A stretch of 6,713 nucleotides of DNA. Origin: Candidatus Methanomethylophilaceae archaeon. GTDB taxonomy: Archaea > Thermoplasmatota > Thermoplasmata > Methanomassiliicoccales > Methanomethylophilaceae. Below, piece by piece: positions 1-6,341 of this stretch; positions within the stretch are counted from its first letter, which is position 1, and each line of letters starts with the position of its first letter. The notes beneath the pieces are model-generated. The model saw nothing but the letters and a program-made list of their open reading frames with translations, did no database searches and had not been told where the DNA came from. Made by a program: the position numbers and the translations under genes. Where the stretch lies: NCBI GenBank assembly GCA_017395275.1, contig JAFPVN010000113.1, positions 1 through 6,713 of the forward strand, in the 5' to 3' direction.

Positions 1-1638
1 CTGATGGAGACGATCTACGGCGCGATCTCGGTCCCGCTGGAGATGCTGCAGACCCTCCTGAACGATGCGCTCCAGGACATCTTCGAGGGCATCGGCATCG
101 AGGACATATGCATCATGCTCGGATCGCAATCCATTACCCTGAACGTCTTCGGCATGAAGGTCACCGTCCAGACCAACCTCAGGTCGCTGGAGAAATCCAG
201 CAAGGATTACGTGAAGGTGATTGCGGAGAGGGACATGGGTAACGGCTGCACGCTGAACGCCACCCTCTCCCTCAAGGAGAACACGAGGGTCGGGAAGTAC
301 ATCACCGCATCCGGCGGTGTGTCCGGCGGCGACTGGGCGTTCAACCTCGAACTGGACCCCATGTTCAGCTCCGGCACCCATTTCGCCACCATCAGCGGGC
401 ACATAAGGGACATCGACTACAGCGGCACCATCCCCGAGCTGGTCCAGTATCAGATCCTGGACGTCAGCACGAACGACATCCCCGGCGTGAGGGAGGCACT
501 GAGCAACATCCCCCTCCCGGCCGTCGGATTCAAGGCGAACGTGGAAATCGGACTGTACTCCAAGTACGACCTTCCGATAGAGAGGGGACTGCTGATCAAC
601 GAGGTCGAACTCAACCCCGAGGGCAACGACGCGGGCCGCGAATGGGTGGAGATCTACAACAACACCGACACCGACGTCAACCTGCTGGGATACACGCTGG
701 CACAGACGGGTTCGGACAAGAAGGCGGTCTCGTTGGACAGGATAATCCTGACCCCGCACCAGAGGGCGGTGGTGTACTTCGACGGACAGTCCCTTAAGAA
801 CGGCGACAGCGGACACGGCGAGAGGATCCTGCTGTACGACAGCTACGGTAACGTGGTGGACCGTACCCCCGCCCTGAGGGACAGGGAGAACGACGGCCGC
901 ACGTGGCAGAGGACCTCGGACGCATCGGTGAACTGGTCGTTCATGCCCGGCACCGAGGACTCCAAGAACAACGGCGAGATGCTGGGCGGATTCATGATGA
1001 AGACCGTCCTGATCGACTTCGCCAAGGATGCGGCCGTGGAGGTTCTCGATGAGATGGGCGACAGGGTCCAGGGCACGGACCAGGCGATGGAATACGCCGA
1101 GAGGGTGGTCGCCCGCATAGTGGAGAAGTTCATCGACTGCGTGTCCAAGAGCCTGGTGGAGGCCTGCGCGTTCGTGAAGGTGGAATTGGCGGACTACACC
1201 CAATCGCAGCACTTCGGCATCAAGGTGATGCTGGGGATCGATTCAGACATAATCAACGACACCCTGAGGTACATAGCGTCGATGATCCCGGTCATCGGGG
1301 AGCACATCGCCTGTCCCGAGGGACTCACCGCGGAGAACATCCTCTACCAGGACGTGTTCCTCAGGACATTGGTCTACACGGGCATGTCCGCCCCCAAGTT
1401 CCTCGGAAGCATGATGGACGACACCGAGGTTGATACCGCCATATCGGTCAAATGCAACCTCTCCGCGATCTCCACGCTCTTCGGCGAACAGAAAGGGAAG
1501 TGGAGGGCCGAGGCGGGCATCGTGATGGAGAACGTGCCCACCGAAGCTGTGCCAGACTGCTTCGAACCGAGATCGTACATGAAATCAGACCTCTGGCTCT
1601 TCCGCATGACCTTCACGGAGGGCGATAGCACGTTGTGA
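1..1638 (+). CDS. Lamin-tail-domain (LTD) protein, C-terminal part (5' end outside window)
   Basis: The reading frame is open from the first base and ends at TGA 1636-1638. The ATG at 4 has no room for visible start signals and is probably internal, so about 545 residues of a longer protein are seen. Counting from the first codon, residues about 197-326 (nt 589-975) look like a lamin-tail domain, an Ig-like beta sandwich. The match includes the opening LLINEVELNP, then EWVEIYNN, the 'LLGYTL' strand, a YDSYGNVVDR strand and a closing W-S-F-M-P-G. In prokaryotes LTDs are typical of secreted or surface proteins, where they are thought to mediate binding. The flanks, residues 1-196 and 327-545, are mixed helix and beta strand and I recognise no family. 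No transmembrane segment or C-terminal sorting signal is visible, and the missing N-terminus would hold any signal peptide. Function is unknown. The LTD call is fairly sure; a surface location is inference. Confidence 0.75.
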   Translation: MMETIYGAISVPLEMLQTLLNDALQDIFEGIGIEDICIMLGSQSITLNVFGMKVTVQTNLRSLEKSSKDYVKVIAERDMGNGCTLNATLSLKENTRVGKYITASGGVSGGDWAFNLELDPMFSSGTHFATISGHIRDIDYSGTIPELVQYQILDVSTNDIPGVREALSNIPLPAVGFKANVEIGLYSKYDLPIERGLLINEVELNPEGNDAGREWVEIYNNTDTDVNLLGYTLAQTGSDKKAVSLDRIILTPHQRAVVYFDGQSLKNGDSGHGERILLYDSYGNVVDRTPALRDRENDGRTWQRTSDASVNWSFMPGTEDSKNNGEMLGGFMMKTVLIDFAKDAAVEVLDEMGDRVQGTDQAMEYAERVVARIVEKFIDCVSKSLVEACAFVKVELADYTQSQHFGIKVMLGIDSDIINDTLRYIASMIPVIGEHIACPEGLTAENILYQDVFLRTLVYTGMSAPKFLGSMMDDTEVDTAISVKCNLSAISTLFGEQKGKWRAEAGIVMENVPTEAVPDCFEPRSYMKSDLWLFRMTFTEGDSTL

Positions 1639-1644
1639 CCGCGC

Positions 1645-1661
1645 GCTTAACTTAATATAAA
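1645..1661 (+). promoter_or_regulatory. Archaeal TATA-box promoter of the nog1-polC operon
   Basis: The AT-rich element TTAATATAA (1652-1660) lies in a 44-base gap within otherwise GC-rich DNA. Its centre is about 26-27 bases before the ATG at 1683, the usual TATA-to-transcription-start distance in archaea. Transcription would therefore begin at or next to the ATG and give a leaderless mRNA. Consistent with this, there is no Shine-Dalgarno sequence close to the ATG; the only purine run, AGGG at 1661-1664, is too far away. A TFB-recognition element would fall around 1645-1651 but is not clear. The box starts only 14 bases after the preceding stop codon. Confidence 0.6.
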
Positions 1662-1682
1662 GGGTCGGCGTCTTATCCAAAC

Positions 1683-2678
1683 ATGGCCGAGAAGACGTAC
1701 AGGATACCTACGGTGCTCACTGCTGAGGAGCTCTTGGACAAGGCGTTCCACAGGGCATCCAAGATTTCGATAAAGGGCACCAACTTCCTGGACGGGAAGA
1801 AGAAGACGGTGCTCGCCAAGGTCACCGCGTCGGGTGACATCATCACCGACGCCCTCGGCGGATACGTGGAGAAGTTCCCCCGCATCGAGAAGGACGAGGA
1901 CTTCCTCCCCGAGCTGGTCGACATCATCATCGGCCTCGACCAGTACAAGAAGTCGCTGGGAGCGGTCAACTGGGCCTGCAACCGCATGGAGAAGCTCAAG
2001 ACCGAGACCCTCAGGAACATCAGGCGCAGCAAGGACCCGGAGATCATCGATTCCATAAGGGGTCAGTTCTACGGACGCACGTCCTCGCTGATGGGGCAGA
2101 TCTCCAAGGACCTGCTGTTCCTTCAGGAGTGCAAGAACAAGTTCAGGAACCTGCCGTCGGTGGACGCGAACGTCCCCACGCTGGTCGTGGCCGGATTCCC
2201 CAACGTGGGGAAGAGCAACCTCGTGACCGTCCTGAGCAGCGCCACCCCCGAGATAGCGCCGTATCCGTTCACCACCAAGGGTATCATCGTCGGCCACATC
2301 GACGACGAGTGGAGGAAATACCAGATCATCGACACGCCCGGACTCCTGGACAGGGACCTGTCCGAGCGCAACGACATCGAGATGCAGGCGATCCTCGCCC
2401 TGAAGTATCTCACACACGTCATGCTCGTGGTCCTGGACCCGTCGGAGACCTGCGGTTACGACATGGAGAAGCAGATGAAGCTGCTCACGTCCCTCCAGAA
2501 GGGATTCAAGGGCGTCCCGATAATCGTCGCCGAGAGCAAGTGCGACGTCTTCAAGTCGGGCAACCCCGACCGCATAGTGTTCTCCGCCAAGACCGGGGAG
2601 AACATGGAGACCCTCCGCACCGCGGTCATCGAGGAGCTCAGGAAGATCAGATTAGAGATAGCACCGGACGAGGAGTGA
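1683..2678 (+). CDS. nog1: NOG1-family GTP-binding protein (ribosome assembly GTPase)
   Basis: This 331-residue protein has the archaeal NOG1 layout. Residues 1-160 form a helical N-terminal domain beginning with the family-like IPTVLTAEELLDKA stretch. An OBG/TRAFAC-type G domain follows. G1 is GFPNVGKS (171-178). The switch I threonines are in PFTTKG (T197, T198). G3 is DTPG (217-220). G4 is SKCD (285-288), where NKxD is usual. G5 is SAK (301-303). The protein ends just after the G domain, as expected for archaeal members, and lacks the long C-terminal extension of eukaryotic Nog1. Eukaryotic Nog1 acts in 60S subunit maturation; by homology this protein should act in the cytoplasm on the 50S precursor. 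The ATG at 1683 fits both the N-terminal homology and the promoter spacing. The stop is two bases before polC, so the genes are probably co-transcribed. All 25 glutamate codons read as GAG. Confidence 0.93.
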   Translation: MAEKTYRIPTVLTAEELLDKAFHRASKISIKGTNFLDGKKKTVLAKVTASGDIITDALGGYVEKFPRIEKDEDFLPELVDIIIGLDQYKKSLGAVNWACNRMEKLKTETLRNIRRSKDPEIIDSIRGQFYGRTSSLMGQISKDLLFLQECKNKFRNLPSVDANVPTLVVAGFPNVGKSNLVTVLSSATPEIAPYPFTTKGIIVGHIDDEWRKYQIIDTPGLLDRDLSERNDIEMQAILALKYLTHVMLVVLDPSETCGYDMEKQMKLLTSLQKGFKGVPIIVAESKCDVFKSGNPDRIVFSAKTGENMETLRTAVIEELRKIRLEIAPDEE

Positions 2679-2680
2679 CC
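2671..2680 (+). promoter_or_regulatory. Shine-Dalgarno site that fixes the polC start
   Basis: GGAG at 2672-2675, within the purine run GAGGAG (2670-2675) and followed by TGA, lies five bases before the ATG at 2681 and overlaps the nog1 stop codon (2676-2678). It supports ATG 2681 as the polC start. The same frame stays open upstream to an ATG at 2129, but that stretch overlaps nog1 and codes for an arginine/proline-rich out-of-frame shadow. The arrangement suggests coupled translation: a ribosome ending nog1 can restart on polC. Confidence 0.7.
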
Positions 2681-5600
2681 ATGCCGGAACTCGTCTTCAG
2701 TGAGGAGATCGGCAACTATTTCAACGACCTCGCCGCCAAGAACGAGGTCTGCTACGAGGTGGCCAGGAAGGCCAGGCGCGTAGGCAGGGACCCGAAGACG
2801 GAGGTTGAGGTGCCCCAGGCGCAGGACCTCGCATCGAGGGTCGAGAAACTACTGGAGGACTACAACGTCACGGGCGTGGCGGAGGTCATCCGCAAGCTCA
2901 CCGACGAGTACGGCAACAGGGAGATCGTCTCGCTGAAGGCCGCAGAGTACATGGCCACGCAGTCCGAGGGGCTGTCCCGCGAGAAGGCCCTGGACAGGGC
3001 CATCCGTGTCGGATTGGCGGTGCTCACCGAGGGTATCCTGGTCGCTCCGCTGGAGGGTATCGCGGACACCAAGATCAAGCAGAACGCCGACGGCTCCGAG
3101 TTCGTGGACCTCATGTTCGCCGGACCCATCCGTGCGGCGGGAGGTACCGCCCAGGCCATGAGCGTCCTGCTGGCGGACATCGTCAGGGTGCAGCTGGGCA
3201 TCGGCAAGTACCAACCCACCGAGGGAGAGATCAACAGGTTCCTTGAGGAGATTCCTCTGTACAAACAGTGCCAGCATATCCAATACTCCCCGTCCAACGA
3301 GGAGATCAAGCTCATTGTAGGCAACTGCCCGATCATGATCGACGGAGAGGGTACTGAGAGGATGGAGATCTCCGGATTCAGGGACCTCCCGCGCATTTCC
3401 ACCAACCAGGTCAGGGGAGGAGCCTGCCTGGTCGTGGCCGAGGGAATGTGCCTCAAGGCCGCCAAGCTGCAGAAGCACGTCAAGAAGCTCAAGATGGAAG
3501 GCTGGGAGTTCATGGACCAGTACCTGGCCATGAAGGGTGCCGCCGTCGCCACCAACAAGGACGAGGTGAGGTCCGTCCACAAGTCGGACAAGTACCTCAA
3601 GGACATCGTCGCCGGGAGGCCCATCTTCGGACACCCCATGGAGGTCGGCGGATTCAGGCTCAGGTACGGAAGGGCGAGGACCAGCGGACTGGCGTCCCTG
3701 GCGTTCTCGCCGGCCAGCACATACATATTGGACGAGTTCCCCGCACTGGGGACGCAACTTAAGATCGAGAGGCCGGGGAAGGCCTGCGTGGTCACCCCGT
3801 GCGACCAGCTGGACGGACCCATCGTCCTGCTGAGGAACGGCGACCTGGTACAGTGCCAGACATCCGAGGAGGCCAAGGCCGTAAGGGGAGAGGTGGCCGA
3901 GATCACCGACAACGGGGAGGTCCTCGTGCCCTTCGGGGAGTTCTGCGAGAACAACCACTTCCTGGTCCCCAGCGGATATCCCATCGAATGGCACGTCCAG
4001 GAGGTGGAGGAGTACTTCGAGAAGCAGAAGGAGAAGGAGATCGGCGCCGAGCTCAGGGCGAAGGCCGAATCCGAGATCCGTTCGAAGATCGACTCCATCG
4101 AGGATGAAGGGAAGAAGGCCAAGAAGGAGGCGTCCTTCGACGCCGACGTGGAATCGCTGTACAAGAAGATGCTGAAGGAGGCCACCAATGCCAAGGACCT
4201 CCTCCCCGAGGACATCGAGAGGCCGACATGGGAGAGGGCGAAGGAGATGTCGCACACCATGGGCGTCCCGATGCACCCCTACTACAACCTGTTCTGGTAC
4301 GATGTCAAACTGGACAACCTGAAAGGACAGAGGCGCTTCATCCTGGAGAACGGGAGGTTCTCCGACGGCACGTTGGTCGTACCGAGGGAACCGATGTCCA
4401 AGAGGGTCCTGGAGGACCTGGGCGCCCTGCACAAGGTGCGCGACGGCAATGTCATCATAGATCCCAGATACGGCGAACCTCTGATCGAGTGTCTGGGTCT
4501 TTCGCATGAGGGCGAGAGGATCGTCGAAAGGAAAGAGCTCGAGGGGGACACCACCCTCAACGCCGTGTCGTCGGCGTTGGGCATCGAGGTCCGCGCGAGG
4601 GCGATCATCAGGATAGGCATGAGGATGGGAAGGCCGGAGAAGGCCAAGGACAGGAAGGGTTCGCCGATCCTCCACGGGCTGTTCCCCATCAAGACCGCGC
4701 TGACGCCCACCAAGAGCATCCCGGACGCCATATCGACGCTGCGCAGCGCCAACAAGAGATCACTTGACCTTGTCATGTGCCCCAGGATCTGCCCCGTATG
4801 CGGACAGACCACCTTCCGCTCATGGTGCAGGGACTGCAACGCCCACACCGAGGTCGCCCTGAAGAAGGATTCGGAGGGCAACTTCCCGTCCGTCAGGGAG
4901 ACCATGTCCGTCGACATCATATCGGAATACGAGGCCGCATGCAAGCTGCTGGGCATAAACAGCGTCGCCGACCTGAAGGTCGAGGACGAGCTCATTTCCA
5001 GACTGAAGGTGCCGGAGGACCTGGAGAAGGGTATCCTGAGGCAGAAGTACGACCTCGGAGTGTACAAGGACGGTACCATCCGCTTCGACATGTCGGACAT
5101 CCCCACCACACATTTCAAGCCCAGGGAGATCGGGCTGTCGATAGAGAAGGCCCACGAGCTGGGCTACACCCACGACTGGAACTACCAGCCGCTGACCGAT
5201 CCCGAACAGATCGTGGAGATCAAGCCACAGGACTTCATCCCCAACGTCGAGTGCGGGAAGTACATGGTAAACGTCGCCAAGTTCATCGACGAGATGCTCG
5301 TCAAGCTCTACGGCATGGAGCCGTTCTACAACCCCGAGAACAGGGAGGACTTCAACAGGAACGACCTGATCGGCCAGATGTTCATCGCGCTGGCCCCGCA
5401 CACCTCCGGAGGAATCCTCTGCCGCCTGATCGGGTACACCACCGCGTCGGGATGCTACGCACACCCGTACTTCCATGCGGCCAAGAGGAGGAACTGCGAC
5501 GGTGACGAGGACTGCGTCATGCTCCTGCTGGACGGTCTCATCAACTTCTCCAAGGTCTACCTTCCTGACAGGAGAGGCGGACTGATGGATGCCCCGCTCG

Positions 5601-6244
5601 TTCTGACCACGAGGCTGGACCCGTCGGAGATCGACAAGGAGGCGCAGAACGTGGACTGCCTGAGGAGATATCCCATAGAGTTCTACCGCGCGGCCATGGA
5701 GATGAGGGACACCAAGGACGTGGAGAAGATCATGGACCTGGTAGCGGGACGCATAGGCACCTACAAGCAGTACGAGACCCTCGGGTTCACGCACGACACC
5801 CACGACATCAACGACGGCCCCAAGCACTCCGCCTACACCACGTTGGAGACCATGAGGGACAAGATGGACGGGCAGCTCTCGCTCGGTAAGAAGATCCGCG
5901 CAGTGAACGAGAAGGACGTCGCCACCAGGGTCATAGACAAGCACTTCATGCCCGACATGATAGGGAACTTCAGGTCGTTCTCGACCCAGAGCCTCAGGTG
6001 CACCAAGTGCGGCGCCAAGTACCGCAGGATCCCATTGACAGGCGTGTGCGAGTGCGGAAACAAGCTCACCATGACCGTTCACCAGGCCAGCGTCAGGAAG
6101 TACCTCGACGTGTCCAAGGAGATAAGCGAGAAGTACGGACTGTCCGACTACACCCGCGAGAGGATCGAGATCCTGGAGCTGGGGATGGACTCGCTGTTCA
6201 ACAACGACAAGGTCAAGAAGTGCAAGCTCACCGACTTCTTCTGA
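2681..6244 (+). CDS. polC: DNA polymerase D large subunit DP2 (PolD catalytic subunit)
   Basis: This 1187-residue protein is the polymerase subunit of the archaeal replicative DNA polymerase D; its partner is the DP1 proofreading subunit, not seen here. It has the normal DP2 length. Family signatures in order: an N-terminal helical region (YEVARKARRVGRDP), GPIRAAGG (148-155), FRLRYGRAR (325-333), a charged, probably coiled-coil segment (about 441-485), HPYYNLFWYDV (from 532), and a zinc-binding cluster with C700, C704, C707, C716 and C719. The active-site motif NCDGDED is at 938-944, with D940 and D942 matching the catalytic aspartates known from Pyrococcus DP2, in the second double-psi beta-barrel. 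A second cysteine cluster (C1107, C1110, C1123, C1125) follows. The last eight residues, KCKLTDFF, form a PCNA-binding PIP box with K in place of Q. No intein is present. The start at 2681 fits the SD and the family N-terminus. It is the second gene of an operon with nog1. Confidence 0.97.
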   Translation: MPELVFSEEIGNYFNDLAAKNEVCYEVARKARRVGRDPKTEVEVPQAQDLASRVEKLLEDYNVTGVAEVIRKLTDEYGNREIVSLKAAEYMATQSEGLSREKALDRAIRVGLAVLTEGILVAPLEGIADTKIKQNADGSEFVDLMFAGPIRAAGGTAQAMSVLLADIVRVQLGIGKYQPTEGEINRFLEEIPLYKQCQHIQYSPSNEEIKLIVGNCPIMIDGEGTERMEISGFRDLPRISTNQVRGGACLVVAEGMCLKAAKLQKHVKKLKMEGWEFMDQYLAMKGAAVATNKDEVRSVHKSDKYLKDIVAGRPIFGHPMEVGGFRLRYGRARTSGLASLAFSPASTYILDEFPALGTQLKIERPGKACVVTPCDQLDGPIVLLRNGDLVQCQTSEEAKAVRGEVAEITDNGEVLVPFGEFCENNHFLVPSGYPIEWHVQEVEEYFEKQKEKEIGAELRAKAESEIRSKIDSIEDEGKKAKKEASFDADVESLYKKMLKEATNAKDLLPEDIERPTWERAKEMSHTMGVPMHPYYNLFWYDVKLDNLKGQRRFILENGRFSDGTLVVPREPMSKRVLEDLGALHKVRDGNVIIDPRYGEPLIECLGLSHEGERIVERKELEGDTTLNAVSSALGIEVRARAIIRIGMRMGRPEKAKDRKGSPILHGLFPIKTALTPTKSIPDAISTLRSANKRSLDLVMCPRICPVCGQTTFRSWCRDCNAHTEVALKKDSEGNFPSVRETMSVDIISEYEAACKLLGINSVADLKVEDELISRLKVPEDLEKGILRQKYDLGVYKDGTIRFDMSDIPTTHFKPREIGLSIEKAHELGYTHDWNYQPLTDPEQIVEIKPQDFIPNVECGKYMVNVAKFIDEMLVKLYGMEPFYNPENREDFNRNDLIGQMFIALAPHTSGGILCRLIGYTTASGCYAHPYFHAAKRRNCDGDEDCVMLLLDGLINFSKVYLPDRRGGLMDAPLVLTTRLDPSEIDKEAQNVDCLRRYPIEFYRAAMEMRDTKDVEKIMDLVAGRIGTYKQYETLGFTHDTHDINDGPKHSAYTTLETMRDKMDGQLSLGKKIRAVNEKDVATRVIDKHFMPDMIGNFRSFSTQSLRCTKCGAKYRRIPLTGVCECGNKLTMTVHQASVRKYLDVSKEISEKYGLSDYTRERIEILELGMDSLFNNDKVKKCKLTDFF

Positions 6245-6265
6245 TGTGCTGGCACATGTGATTTT
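6244..6265 (+). terminator. Possible polC terminator: small hairpin followed by T4
   Basis: ATGTGC (6244-6249) and GCACAT (6252-6257) are perfect inverted copies separated by TG, starting on the last base of the polC stop codon. A TTTT run follows at 6262-6265. The arms are short and the loop tight, so the stem may open to five pairs with a four-base loop. Archaeal termination depends mainly on T-runs, so a second candidate is TTTTT at 6294-6298 inside the larger inverted repeat. The call is weak. Confidence 0.3.
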
Positions 6266-6285
6266 CTAAACTGTTACGTCATATG

Positions 6286-6304
6286 ATTCCTAATTTTTAG
6301 GAAT
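6286..6304. repeat. Perfect 8-3-8 inverted repeat before the methyltransferase promoter
   Basis: ATTCCTAA (6286-6293) and TTAGGAAT (6297-6304) are exact reverse complements around a TTT centre. The repeat ends seven bases before the TATA core (6312) and so just upstream of where the TFB-recognition element would lie. The position suits a dimeric transcription factor that activates, or partly blocks, the methyltransferase promoter. It could instead be part of the polC terminator, because the centre gives a TTTTT run on the + strand. The symmetry is certain; the role is inference, and I cannot name a regulator. Confidence 0.55.
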
Positions 6305-6305
6305 A

Positions 6306-6320
6306 ACTAAATTTATTAAT
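6306..6320 (+). promoter_or_regulatory. Archaeal TATA-box promoter of the methyltransferase gene
   Basis: TTTATTAA (6312-6319), preceded by ACTAAA (6306-6311) as a possible TFB-recognition element, is centred about 26 bases before the ATG at 6342. This predicts a transcript starting at the ATG, hence leaderless; there is no SD in the 20 bases before the ATG. The 97-base gap from polC is strongly AT-rich compared with the genes around it, which fits an independent promoter. Confidence 0.65.
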
Positions 6321-6341
6321 CCCTATACTTATCATGCCGGC

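Noticed and set aside
1647..2417. 256-codon open frame on the - strand opposite nog1
   Set aside because: It is antisense to the conserved NOG1 N-terminal and G domains. Its translation is of shadow type and it has no promoter or SD.
2129..2680. Longer polC start at ATG 2129
   Set aside because: The added 184 residues overlap nog1 out of frame and are R/P/H-rich. The DP2 family N-terminus and the SD both point to 2681.
2849..4675. 608-codon open frame on the - strand opposite polC
   Set aside because: It lies antisense to the conserved DP2 coding sequence and its translation is low-complexity (L, G, V, D, H rich). It is a by-product of GC-rich codon bias.
4820..6082. 420-codon open frame on the - strand
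   Set aside because: It is antisense to conserved DP2, including the active-site region, and has the same biased composition and no recognisable domain.
6279..6286. TCATATGA eight-base palindrome
   Set aside because: It is short, likely by chance in AT-rich DNA, and not placed relative to any promoter element.
6286..6304. Iron-regulator (DtxR-type) box
   Set aside because: The half-sites run CCTAA...TTAGG, the reverse of the TTAGG...CCTAA order expected for that family, so I do not name a regulator.
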